From assembly GCA_900316165.1 (NCBI GenBank), contig ONBW01000026.1, positions 1 through 49,971 of the forward strand: a DNA stretch of 49,971 bases, given 5' to 3'. Within the stretch, counting starts at the first letter, position 1; every line of letters begins with the position of its first letter. This document shows, in pieces, positions 1 through 8,171 of the stretch. The DNA comes from an uncultured Lachnospiraceae bacterium. GTDB lineage: Bacteria > Bacillota > Clostridia > Lachnospirales > Lachnospiraceae. The position numbers and the translations under genes were made by a program. The notes under the pieces were generated by a model, which made no database searches, was not told the origin of the DNA, and saw only the letters and a list, made by a program, of their open reading frames with translations.

Positions 1-121
1 TTCATTACTGTTCTTAAAAGGTTTCGAGTTACACTCGAATGATTGATTCTTAGAAATCTTTCAAGGTTGTTTCACTGTTTAGTTATCAAGGTTCTTTGTG
101 TGCCGTCCTTAGCAGCGACAA
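1..121 (-). promoter_or_regulatory. Leader of a leftward rRNA operon (partial)
   Basis: Read on the minus strand, the stretch after the promoter at 129-157 contains a boxA-like segment (GAACCTTGATAACTAAACAG, about 73-94) and a second related CCTTGA segment near 61-68. A perfect 7-bp hairpin follows (arms 23-29 and 33-39). Such segments are typical of the spacer just upstream of 16S rRNA in Firmicutes, where boxA recruits antitermination factors. The rRNA gene would lie to the left of base 1 and is not visible, so this is an inference. Confidence 0.65.
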
Positions 122-128
122 CTTCTAT

Positions 129-185
129 ATGATACCAAAGTCATCTGCATTTGTCAAGCACTTTTTTCATTTTTTGAAAAAAATT
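129..185 (-). promoter_or_regulatory. Proximal rRNA-type promoter with UP-like tract
   Basis: On the minus strand the -35 box TTGACA (152-157) and the -10 box TATCAT (129-134) are separated by exactly 17 bases. Directly upstream, 158-185 is a run of A and T tracts resembling an UP element for the RNA polymerase alpha subunit. Start of transcription is expected near 122. Confidence 0.8.
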
Positions 186-234
186 ATCCGCACCACTCTG
201 TCCAGAACCAACTGTCTTTTGCGGTGCGAATAGT

Positions 235-263
235 ATAATATCACGATGACCGGTCTTCGTCAA
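235..263 (-). promoter_or_regulatory. Distal rRNA-type promoter
   Basis: Minus-strand -35 TTGACG (258-263) and -10 TATTAT (235-240) with a 17-base spacer, 106 bases upstream of the proximal promoter. Tandem strong promoters are usual for rRNA operons. The stretch from here to the radA stop codon (264-361) is A/T-rich and shows no convincing terminator for radA. Confidence 0.7.
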
Positions 264-361
264 GGGAATTTTTGGAATTGTTCAAAGATGTAAAATTGTA
301 TCAGTTTTTAATGAATTTCAGACAATTTACAATATTCTATCACAAACCTTCATAACTCTCT

Positions 362-1723
362 TTATACCACTTTATCACTTGCCTCTTTTATGCTCTTTAC
401 TCCAATGAGCTCAATCCCCTCTGGAACCTCATCAAGTCCCTTCAGATTCGCATATGGAAGCACTACCGTCTTTATCCCCATTTTCAAGGCTTCATTTATT
501 CTCTGACGAGCCATACTTACAGCTCTGACCTCACCTGACAGTCCTACCTCACCAAATGCGATAAGAGAATCTGACAGCGGTTTATTTTTATAGCTCGATA
601 TGATAGCAAGAACTACACCAAGATCAAGAGCCGGCTCGTTTATTTTCATACCACCTGCGATATTTATATAAGCATCCTGATCTCCCATCATAAGTCCCAT
701 CCGCTTTTCGATTACGGCCATAAGGAGATTAACTCTGTTATAATCCATACCCACAGCAGTACGTCTGGGCATACCGAAATTCGAATGCGTAGTAAGAGCC
801 TGAATCTCAAGAAGAATCGGCCTGCTGCCCTCTATGGCACACGATATCACAGAGCCAGAGCTTCCTACAGCACGTCCCTCAAGCAGAAACTCAGACGGAT
901 TCTTAACCTCAGAAAGTCCAGATGACCTCATCTCAAAAACGCCGATTTCGTCTGTACTTCCAAATCTATTCTTTACAGCCCTGAGCACTCTGTACGAAGC
1001 ATGTCTGTCACCCTCAAAGTATAGAACGGTATCTACCATATGCTCAAGGATTCTCGGACCAGCCACAGTGCCTTCCTTAGTCACATGTCCTACCACGAAT
1101 ATGGTGATGTTCTCTTTTTTGGCAAGCTGCATCAGAGTCCCAGTCGCATAACGGACCTGTGCGATGCTTCCGGCTATACCTGAAGCCTCCTCCGAATACA
1201 TCGTCTGGATAGAGTCAATAACAACTACAGAAGGCTTAGAGGACTTTATGACCTGTTCTATAAGAGACAGGTCAGTCTCAGATAGGACTTTTAAAGAATC
1301 GGAAAAATCACCAATCCTCTGGGCTCTCATCTGAATCTGCCGAAGCGATTCCTCTCCTGATACATAGAGCACATCGACCTTATCCTGGGACAGATTTCTC
1401 ATGACCTGTAAAAGCAGCGTAGATTTACCAATACCCGGGTCGCCACCAATAAGCACGAGAGAACCCTGAACGATACCACCACCTAAAACTCTGTCAAGCT
1501 CCGACATATGGGTAGAGGTACGTTTTTCCTCTGAAACAGAAATTTCCGAGAGCGCCATAGGGCGCACCTCGGAAATATCACGAACAGAGACCTTTTTATT
1601 TTTGTCTGCGCGGACCTCAGTCATAGTGTTCCACTCGTGGCAGGCAGGGCACTGCCCCACCCACCTCGGTGATTCATAACCGCAGTTGCTGCAGAAAAAC
1701 ACACTCGTCTCTTTTTTTGCCAT
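362..1723 (-). CDS. radA: DNA repair protein RadA
   Basis: RadA is a RecA-like ATPase and DnaB-type helicase that helps process recombination intermediates. The 453-residue product has a four-cysteine zinc finger (Cys11, Cys14, Cys25, Cys28), a Walker A motif GDPGIGKST at residues 94-102, the RadA-specific KNRFG motif near the middle and a C-terminal Lon-protease-like domain. I chose the ATG at 1723 because it follows AAAGGG with good spacing and starts directly before the zinc finger. It begins one base after the stop of the upstream small gene and closes the clpC operon, an order often seen in Firmicutes. Confidence 0.97.
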   Translation of the reverse strand: MAKKETSVFFCSNCGYESPRWVGQCPACHEWNTMTEVRADKNKKVSVRDISEVRPMALSEISVSEEKRTSTHMSELDRVLGGGIVQGSLVLIGGDPGIGKSTLLLQVMRNLSQDKVDVLYVSGEESLRQIQMRAQRIGDFSDSLKVLSETDLSLIEQVIKSSKPSVVVIDSIQTMYSEEASGIAGSIAQVRYATGTLMQLAKKENITIFVVGHVTKEGTVAGPRILEHMVDTVLYFEGDRHASYRVLRAVKNRFGSTDEIGVFEMRSSGLSEVKNPSEFLLEGRAVGSSGSVISCAIEGSRPILLEIQALTTHSNFGMPRRTAVGMDYNRVNLLMAVIEKRMGLMMGDQDAYINIAGGMKINEPALDLGVVLAIISSYKNKPLSDSLIAFGEVGLSGEVRAVSMARQRINEALKMGIKTVVLPYANLKGLDEVPEGIELIGVKSIKEASDKVV

Positions 1724-1724
1724 A

Positions 1725-2135
1725 TCAGCCCTTTCTGATAGATACAGACTTCGGCTTTCCGTCAGAAAGATCAATGCTTAATGTAATCTTTCCTCCGAGA
1801 TTAGTCTTCATGACACCATAATCCTCTCCTGCAGCGGATACCTGGTACTCACTCTCAGGTGAAAGGCCAACAGTAATATCAGTATTCCCCGTTCCTTCTA
1901 CCTGAAACTCAAGAGAGCTGTCTGTGTACTTCATGTGAGAAACTCTCGTTCCAGGCTCAGACTCATAGACGAAGAGGTCGTTCTTCTCAAGCTTGGTAGT
2001 AGTTTTGTAGCTCTTTACATAGAGCAGGTCACCCTTGTACTTGAAATCCTTAACCTTAGTCTTCTCTTCGAGAGTGTAATCTCCAAAAGTAAGTGTTCCG
2101 TCTTTTTCACTGATGATCAGATCTTTTTGTGCCAT
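1725..2135 (-). CDS. Conserved hypothetical small protein between clpC and radA
   Basis: This 136-residue soluble, beta-rich, charged protein has no signal peptide or membrane segment. From memory, similar proteins between clpC and radA in Lachnospiraceae are sometimes labelled endosialidase, but nothing here looks like a sialidase catalytic domain: no Asp-box repeats are visible and the chain is far too short. Its ATG lies inside the end of clpC with a 29-base overlap and is preceded by AAAGGAG within the clpC coding sequence. The stop is one base before radA. Tight coupling suggests a role tied to proteolysis or stress, but its function is unknown. Confidence 0.85.
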   Translation of the reverse strand: MAQKDLIISEKDGTLTFGDYTLEEKTKVKDFKYKGDLLYVKSYKTTTKLEKNDLFVYESEPGTRVSHMKYTDSSLEFQVEGTGNTDITVGLSPESEYQVSAAGEDYGVMKTNLGGKITLSIDLSDGKPKSVSIRKG

Positions 2136-4602
2136 TTTTTTCTCCTTTTACTTTTTTCAGTGAACTGTCAGTATTACTAAATAATAGTTTATCATTTTTT
2201 ACAGAAATAGTCACTACATCACCGGATTTTATTTTGCCTGAAATGATGTCATCAGCTATCACGTCCTCGATTTCAGACTCGATCTTTCTGCGAAGCGGTC
2301 TCGCACCAAATTTAGGATCGTATGCCTTGTTGACGATCCAGCTCTTTACCTGTCCGGTGGCTTTTAATGATATTCCTGTGTTCTCCTTCATACGCTTCGA
2401 AAGCTCATTTATAAGCAGAGTCACAATCTTTGTCATGTCGCTCTTCTGAAGAGCTCTGAAGTAGACGATTTCATCAATCCTGTTCAGGAATTCAGGTCTG
2501 AAGGTACGCTTCAGCTCCTCATCGACCTTAGTCTTCATCATCTCAAACTGGTCCTTTGCGTCATCACCGCTGCCAAAGCCTAAGCTCTTGTGATCAGTGA
2601 TATCCCTTGCACCGGCGTTAGATGTCATGATAATGATCGTATTCTTAAAGTCCACAAGCCTTCCCTGTGAATCAGTAAGACGGCCCTCATCGAGAACCTG
2701 CAGAAGGATGTTGAACACGTCAGGGTGAGCCTTCTCTATCTCATCGAAAAGTAAAACGCTGTAAGGGTATTTTCGGATTTTTTCAGAGAGCTGTCCGCCC
2801 TCCTCATAGCCGACATACCCCGGAGGCGATCCGATAAACTTCGAGACAGCGTCCTTTTCCATGTACTCAGACATGTCAACTCTGATAAGTGCCTTCTCAT
2901 CGCCATAGACCTCTTTTGCAAGGGTCTGAGCGACTAAGGTCTTACCAACACCCGTAGGTCCTACGAAAAGGAAGCTTCCCATAGGGCGTGACGGAGACTT
3001 GAGGCCGGCCCTCCCACGACGGATAGCCTTTGACACAGCAGTAACAGCGGCATCCTGGCCGATAACCTTCTTGTGAAGAGTATCCTCAAGCTTAAGGAGC
3101 CTCTTCGATTCAGAAGCATTCAGGCTTCCAACCGGAATATGAGTCCAGTCAGAAACTATTCCAGCGATATCATTCTCAGAAAGTACAGGCTTTCTGCCAC
3201 TCTGTTTTCTCTCAGCCTTCTTCTCAAAATCAGCAAGCCTCTTTTCATCAGCAAGAATTTTCTGATGAGCAGCATTTGCCTCGTCGAGCCTGCCATTTTT
3301 AAGATACTCTTCAAGCTCTTTTTCAAGCTCATTCTTCTCCTGTCTGAGTTTATAGGCCTCGCCCTTTCCACCAGCAAAAACGAGTCTCTTTCTCGCACAC
3401 GACTCGTCCAGGAGATCGATAGCCTTATCAGGCAGGAACCTGTCATGTACATATCTCTTTGAAAAATGAACGCATGCCTTTATAGCTTCGTCAGTTATCT
3501 CCACCTGGTGGTGCTTTTCATATACGTCCTTAAGCCCATTCAGAATCTCTATCGTCTGTTCCTCAGTCGGCTCCTCTACCATGACAGATAAGAATCTGCG
3601 CTCTAGGGCAGCATCCTTTTCTATACGCTGTCTGTATTCTTTTATCGTAGTAGCTCCGATGATCTGTAGCTCACCTCTGGCTAGCGCAGGCTTTAAGATA
3701 TTTGCAGCGTCCATTCCGCCCTCTGAGCCTCCAGCACCGATTATCATGTGCAGCTCATCGATAAAGAGCAGGACATTTCCGGCAGCCGAAGCTTCCTCTA
3801 TGACATTCTTTATTCTCTCCTCGAATTCACCTCTGTACTTTGTACCGGCTACCATTCCAGAAAGGTCAAGAGTCAGGATTCTCTTGCCTAATAATTGTGA
3901 AGGGACATTCTGTGAAACTATCTGCTCAGCAAGTCCCTCGATGATCGCAGTTTTACCTACGCCTGGCTCACCAATAAGGCAGGGGTTGTTCTTCGTGCGA
4001 CGGCTTAAAATCTCGATAACTCTCTGGATTTCCTTCTCACGACCTATAATAGGATCCAGTTCTCCCTCTTCGGCAAGCGTCGTCAGATCAGTAGTAAACT
4101 CATCGAGATCAGGATACTCTTCCTCTGCCGCGCCACCATGATTGGCATAGAGTACCTGTCTGAAGGTATCTCCCTCTTCACCCATGGCTTTGAGGAGATT
4201 GTTAAATACAGCATTGATATCTATTTCAAGAGAGCTTAAGATTCTGGCTGCACTTGAATCCGGTGTACGAAGTATCGCGAGGACAGCGTGCTCAGTTCCC
4301 GCCTCATTCATATCACACATAGAGGCAATAGCACTGGTAGTATCTAAAAGCTGCTTAAACCTTGGAGTGTCCTCATCCTTAGGAACGGGAGCTTTTTTGT
4401 CAGTGAGAATCATCATCTCATTAATGACAGTCTCAACCAGCTTCTCTGTCACTCCGGCATCGGAAAGCACCTGACTTCCAATGGAAGGCCCTGTATGCAT
4501 AAGTCCTAAAAGCAGATGCTGGGTACCAGTATACTGTCCATTTTTCTTTGAATATGTACGAGCGTAATCTATAGCCTTTTTAAGGCTTTTGGTATATTCC
4601 AT
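2107..4602 (-). CDS. clpC: ATP-dependent Clp protease ATPase subunit ClpC
   Basis: ClpC is the AAA+ unfoldase that feeds substrates to ClpP and acts in protein quality control. The 831-residue product has an N-terminal Clp-N repeat domain, a first AAA module with Walker A GEPGVGKT, a middle UVR-like coiled region (around the segment EYLKNGRLDEA), a second AAA module with GPTGVGKT and a C-terminal small domain. Length is usual for ClpC. The gene starts 19 bases after the upstream membrane-protein gene and has only a weak Shine-Dalgarno sequence. The usual ctsR-mcsA-mcsB partners are absent, and I saw no CtsR-type repeated GGTCAAA operator at the operon promoter. Confidence 0.96.
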   Translation of the reverse strand: MEYTKSLKKAIDYARTYSKKNGQYTGTQHLLLGLMHTGPSIGSQVLSDAGVTEKLVETVINEMMILTDKKAPVPKDEDTPRFKQLLDTTSAIASMCDMNEAGTEHAVLAILRTPDSSAARILSSLEIDINAVFNNLLKAMGEEGDTFRQVLYANHGGAAEEEYPDLDEFTTDLTTLAEEGELDPIIGREKEIQRVIEILSRRTKNNPCLIGEPGVGKTAIIEGLAEQIVSQNVPSQLLGKRILTLDLSGMVAGTKYRGEFEERIKNVIEEASAAGNVLLFIDELHMIIGAGGSEGGMDAANILKPALARGELQIIGATTIKEYRQRIEKDAALERRFLSVMVEEPTEEQTIEILNGLKDVYEKHHQVEITDEAIKACVHFSKRYVHDRFLPDKAIDLLDESCARKRLVFAGGKGEAYKLRQEKNELEKELEEYLKNGRLDEANAAHQKILADEKRLADFEKKAERKQSGRKPVLSENDIAGIVSDWTHIPVGSLNASESKRLLKLEDTLHKKVIGQDAAVTAVSKAIRRGRAGLKSPSRPMGSFLFVGPTGVGKTLVAQTLAKEVYGDEKALIRVDMSEYMEKDAVSKFIGSPPGYVGYEEGGQLSEKIRKYPYSVLLFDEIEKAHPDVFNILLQVLDEGRLTDSQGRLVDFKNTIIIMTSNAGARDITDHKSLGFGSGDDAKDQFEMMKTKVDEELKRTFRPEFLNRIDEIVYFRALQKSDMTKIVTLLINELSKRMKENTGISLKATGQVKSWIVNKAYDPKFGARPLRRKIESEIEDVIADDIISGKIKSGDVVTISVKNDKLLFSNTDSSLKKVKGEKNGTKRSDHQ

Positions 4603-4621
4603 AGTATTTCTTTCTAAAAAA

Positions 4622-5584
4622 TCAGAGGTTATTCAAATCCTCGAGATGAAGCTTTTTCTCAGGTACCACAGGAGTCTTAGGCATTGAAAGTTTTTCCTCT
4701 TCCTTTAATCTCTCATAGAGCTTATCAGTCTCATCCTCATCATCTGAAAAATCAGGTTTCTTTTCTGAAGGAGCTTTAACCTGCTCTTTAACATTTATTT
4801 TTTCATCATCAAAGTCATCTGCGATATCATCCGGCTCCTCATCCTCTTCGTCATAATCCTTTAATGATGATAAATGACTCCAAACCAGCATAATAACAAG
4901 GACTATTATGACAGCTAAAAGAGCGCCAATTATTAATGTGATCCTTCTGTCAAGCACAAGTTCTTTCAGTGAAAAATCAGATGTCGAAATCTCAGGATAG
5001 TCCTTAACATCAGCTGCTGTAGAAGTACTATCTGAAACTGTCCCATCTGATGCAGCTGTCGCATCTGAAGCTGCTGTACTGTCAGTACTCTTTGAGCTGT
5101 TATCAGTAGCAGCATCTTTTGTCTGCGTCTTATCTGACGTATTATCAGAGGAGGTATCAGCGGCTGCCTTGGTATCATCAGTTGCGGCATTAGTATCAGC
5201 AGTTGTTGTATCAGCTGCATCTGCTTCTCCGATATTTATCCTTACGGAACTTCTCGCATATTTATCTGATGAGGCTACAAATCCAGCACTTCCAGACTTT
5301 TTGGCAGTGAACGCAAATGAAGCACTCCTGGCATTGATGGAGAGGATATTTCCATTAAGCGTAGCATTTCCCTGACTCTTCAGGGTAACCATCGTTCCAT
5401 CGTAATGAAGGGAAAGATTCGAAGTCTCGGCTCCGGAAACAGTAACAGTGAAATCATCACCGGCTTTAATGTCACTTTTGGAAATAGAAAGAATTGTGTT
5501 CGCGGCGAAGACATTCACCGGAGTAAGCATGAATAAAAATACAGCTGCAATTAATAGACCTGTAGTTTTTTTAATAATCTTCAT
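4622..5584 (-). CDS. Secreted/membrane protein with Ig- or cohesin-like domain
   Basis: The 320-residue product has a signal peptide (about residues 1-27, ending near NVFA), a beta-rich domain resembling cohesin or bacterial Ig folds (29-118), a long Ser/Thr/Asp/Ala-rich linker (120-195), one transmembrane helix (216-235) and a very acidic cytoplasmic tail. Topology would put the beta domain outside. The ATG at 5584 follows GGAGGT with four bases between; an earlier in-frame start at 5596 would sit at the transcription start itself and is less likely. It is the first gene of the clpC-radA transcript. Function unknown. Confidence 0.85.
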   Translation of the reverse strand: MKIIKKTTGLLIAAVFLFMLTPVNVFAANTILSISKSDIKAGDDFTVTVSGAETSNLSLHYDGTMVTLKSQGNATLNGNILSINARSASFAFTAKKSGSAGFVASSDKYARSSVRINIGEADAADTTTADTNAATDDTKAAADTSSDNTSDKTQTKDAATDNSSKSTDSTAASDATAASDGTVSDSTSTAADVKDYPEISTSDFSLKELVLDRRITLIIGALLAVIIVLVIMLVWSHLSSLKDYDEEDEEPDDIADDFDDEKINVKEQVKAPSEKKPDFSDDEDETDKLYERLKEEEKLSMPKTPVVPEKKLHLEDLNNL

Positions 5585-5605
5585 AATGACCTCCATCCCT
5601 CTCTA

Positions 5606-5634
5606 AGTATAAAAGACTGCCCTTTTATTGTCAA
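5606..5634 (-). promoter_or_regulatory. Promoter of the clpC-radA operon
   Basis: Minus-strand -35 TTGACA (5629-5634), 17-base spacer, -10 TATACT (5606-5611). Transcription would start near 5599, about 15 bases before the chosen start codon at 5584. The -35 box begins three bases after the stop codon of the upstream gene. No CIRCE or CtsR-type operator is visible. Confidence 0.8.
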
Positions 5635-5636
5635 AC

Positions 5637-6314
5637 CTAAATATGAAAGCGGCGTTTAAGCTCGGCTCTTGCATTCGCTCCTCCAAGGAACAGCCCTACT
5701 ATGAAAAGAAGCACAGATGAAATAAAAGCGACCTCTGAAACGACAGGATCAGTCACCAGATCATAGTGCATAAACACGATAGGGAGTATCGCAAAAGCTA
5801 TTGAGAGAAGCGGCAGCCAGGTGTAGCTCTCCCATCTGCTGTGGTTTACGAACATCATGATTATGATAAGAACGTTAAAAAGTAAAAGCGCCCCAGGAAA
5901 ACAGTAATTGAGCGACCATTTGTCAAAGCCGGTTACTACATCGATCATAACTACAAACAGCAGGGCCAGAAGAATCGTAACTGCTATTTTTGCAATGATA
6001 TGAACGTCCGGGTTGAAGAACAGATAAAACTCGATATAAATGTAAATAAGCGAGCTGACAGCAATAACAGCCCATGGGAATCCCCCATTGAGAAAATTAA
6101 TCGCCGCGCACAGGAAGCTTCCAGCTACGCAGATCGTAAGCAACAGTCTCAGGAAAAAGGTCGTACGTCTTCTTGCAGCAGTTACGTCCGGGTATCCGTT
6201 TACTTTTACAATTTGTTCATTCTCATCCTGCGATAAAACTCCGTTGCAGAGCGGGCACACCTGTGCCTTTTCATCTAATATTGTTATATGGCAGTGAATA
6301 CATTTTTTACTCAT
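5637..6314 (-). CDS. Zinc-ribbon multi-pass membrane protein (DUF6320-like)
   Basis: The 225-residue protein starts with a CxxC...CxxC zinc ribbon (CIHC at residues 4-7 and CPLC near 20-23), then about five to seven hydrophobic helices to the C-terminus. It resembles the DUF6320 family, which from memory is found beside acyltransferase-like genes in Clostridia. The ATG at 6314 follows GGAG with seven bases between and overlaps the stop of the acyltransferase gene by eight bases, so the two are probably translated together. The two proteins may work at the membrane on a lipid or alcohol acceptor; that is inference. Confidence 0.8.
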   Translation of the reverse strand: MSKKCIHCHITILDEKAQVCPLCNGVLSQDENEQIVKVNGYPDVTAARRRTTFFLRLLLTICVAGSFLCAAINFLNGGFPWAVIAVSSLIYIYIEFYLFFNPDVHIIAKIAVTILLALLFVVMIDVVTGFDKWSLNYCFPGALLLFNVLIIIMMFVNHSRWESYTWLPLLSIAFAILPIVFMHYDLVTDPVVSEVAFISSVLLFIVGLFLGGANARAELKRRFHI

Positions 6315-7587
6315 AGAAAACTCCATTCGTCTCCACAGCAGCAACAGCGCCAAGTTCTGAAAGTTTGCGCAGAAATTCCATGATAAGAGTCGTATCAGAA
6401 AAAGCTGTTGAGAATGAAAGTGTCAGCACATCCTTAAACGAGGCGATGCCAAGCTTTAAACCCTGCCCCTTTGAAAAAGCAAGGAAGCACTGGAAACTCT
6501 CGATATAGTCCTCGTAGACTTCAGGCACCTTTATCTGACCCATGTTCGTGACTGTAGTCGTATTTGCCAGCGCACTTCTGCCATAGATGGCACGAAGGCC
6601 CATATTCTTAAGTACAAGCGGCACTGCACGGGCAAGAACTGTCTGCTGACCGGACACATTAAATGAAAAAATAGATTCGAGGTTCTCCTTCGTGATCTGC
6701 TTTCTTAAGCTCTCACTTGCTATCTGAACTATCTCCTCAAAAGTATAGTCAGGCTTTGTTGGAACAAACTCAGCTGATACCATAACGAAAAAGTTCTTCG
6801 TGGTGATAGAGTTGAAATAAGGGCGAAGATTAACCGGCACTGCGACTCTGACTGGTCTCTTTTCAGAGATTCCAGACTTATATGCCTTATAGGTACTGTA
6901 GATAAACAGAGCCACCATAAGCTCGTTTACAGAAACAGAATAAGAATGTGCTATTTTTTTAACTTCAGAGACAGACAGGTGAGCATTAACCACACCAAAG
7001 CCATGGTAAGGAAGCCTCTCTCCCTTTATCAGAAAAGCCTTTTTTACCGCGTATGCATAGGAAAACTTCTCAGGCTTTTTATAGTTTCTCAGAAAACTGT
7101 CATCACGGTTTAGAGACGTCCCCTCTGAAAAAGAGCCTTTGAGCTTCTCCATCAGCTTCTCGTGTGAAAGACGAAGATACGCAAAGGTAAGCTCCTTTAA
7201 AAATTCAAAGCCGCCAGTGCCATCTGCAAGCACATGGAAAACCTCGAGATTTATCCTTCTGTCAAAATATGTGACACGAAACAGGTAACTGTTGTTATCA
7301 TTGGTTCTTGTGGAACGGCACGGATATGTATGCTCTTCCCTGACTTTAGGAACAGGCTTGTCATTTTCCTCGAGATAGTACCAGAAGAAGCCCTTGCGAA
7401 GTCTCTGCCGAAATCCCGGAAAACGCTTAAGCACAAACTCTAAGGCCTCCTGGAGTAAATCTCCAATGACCTTCTCTTTAAGAACAACAGACAGCCTGTA
7501 GGTATTCGTCATGCTGTCTGTGGCTATGGCTGGAAAAAGTATCGCCGAATTGTCCAGCTTTTCCCAGTGCGTAATCTTTCGTGACAT
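6307..7587 (-). CDS. Alcohol acetyltransferase-/condensation-domain-like acyltransferase
   Basis: The 426-residue protein has the fold signature of CoA-dependent acyltransferases of the condensation/WES/alcohol-acetyltransferase superfamily: the HxxxD motif appears as HVLADG near residue 118, followed by a conserved middle region and a C-terminal ...NMGQIKVP... segment. It would move an acyl group from CoA (or a carrier) to an alcohol or amine; the substrate cannot be read from sequence. The ATG at 7587 follows AAAGGA. A strong terminator ends only 14 bases upstream, leaving no space for a promoter, so expression probably depends on read-through. Confidence 0.75.
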   Translation of the reverse strand: MSRKITHWEKLDNSAILFPAIATDSMTNTYRLSVVLKEKVIGDLLQEALEFVLKRFPGFRQRLRKGFFWYYLEENDKPVPKVREEHTYPCRSTRTNDNNSYLFRVTYFDRRINLEVFHVLADGTGGFEFLKELTFAYLRLSHEKLMEKLKGSFSEGTSLNRDDSFLRNYKKPEKFSYAYAVKKAFLIKGERLPYHGFGVVNAHLSVSEVKKIAHSYSVSVNELMVALFIYSTYKAYKSGISEKRPVRVAVPVNLRPYFNSITTKNFFVMVSAEFVPTKPDYTFEEIVQIASESLRKQITKENLESIFSFNVSGQQTVLARAVPLVLKNMGLRAIYGRSALANTTTVTNMGQIKVPEVYEDYIESFQCFLAFSKGQGLKLGIASFKDVLTLSFSTAFSDTTLIMEFLRKLSELGAVAAVETNGVFYE

Positions 7588-7601
7588 AATTATCCTTTAA
7601 C

Positions 7602-7633
7602 AAAAAATAAAGGCCGTTCCGCAGGGAACGGCC
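7602..7633 (-). terminator. Intrinsic terminator after the Ser/Thr-rich gene
   Basis: A perfect 9-bp stem GGCCGTTCC/GGAACGGCC (7612-7620 and 7625-7633) with a 4-base loop. On the minus strand it is followed by TTTATTTTTTG (7602-7611). It lies between the Ser/Thr-rich gene and the acyltransferase gene. Confidence 0.9.
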
Positions 7634-7649
7634 GTAAAACATTCAAAAA

Positions 7650-8132
7650 TCAGACTGCGGTGTTGAAACTCGATGCATTTGATGCAGCATAGTTTCCACT
7701 GGAAGTATATAAACTCTTTGTCATCTCAGCAGCACTTAAGGCTGTTGCAGATGTATTTGCTGTAGTATTCGAATCTGAAGTCTTCTTCGTAACAGAATCC
7801 GATGTCTTCGTGGTATCTGATGTACTCTTCGAATCAGAGGTCTTTTCAGTATCAGTAGTCTTCTTTGTATCAGAAACTGCATCGTGACCTGATACATGAG
7901 CTAACACATCATACCCGCTCGTCTTCTTCGTAGATGTGGAATCCGAAGTACTCGAGGTATTTGAAGTAGATGATGAAGCCTTCTGTGTACCGAAAGTGCT
8001 GTAGTATTTCTTTAACAGACGGCCATAGGTGCCGCTGTTTATGCTTTTCATCTCAGCAGCCATCGAATAAAAGCTCAGTGAGCTGCTGCTTCCGCCAAAA
8101 ATCGTATTGTAAAAGTTTGTCTGAAAACTCAT
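7650..8132 (-). CDS. Ser/Thr-rich low-complexity protein of unknown function
   Basis: The 160-residue protein has an ordered N-terminus (about 1-50, ending in a GRLLKKYYSTFG segment), a long Ser/Thr/Lys/Asp-rich middle with repeated KTSDS and TSDTTK units, and a more hydrophobic alanine/serine C-terminus. There is no signal peptide. It has its own consensus promoter, a strong Shine-Dalgarno AAAGGAG and its own terminator, so it is probably abundant and mostly monocistronic. From memory, proteins with a similar N-terminus occur in flagellated Lachnospiraceae, but I cannot assign a role. Confidence 0.75.
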   Translation of the reverse strand: MSFQTNFYNTIFGGSSSSLSFYSMAAEMKSINSGTYGRLLKKYYSTFGTQKASSSTSNTSSTSDSTSTKKTSGYDVLAHVSGHDAVSDTKKTTDTEKTSDSKSTSDTTKTSDSVTKKTSDSNTTANTSATALSAAEMTKSLYTSSGNYAASNASSFNTAV

Positions 8133-8171
8133 GTTAACCGACTCCTTTCAAGTGATATTTATACTCCTATA

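Noticed and set aside
3581-4141. + strand open frame of 186 codons inside clpC
   Set aside because: It overlaps a conserved AAA+ gene and shows no signal for translation.
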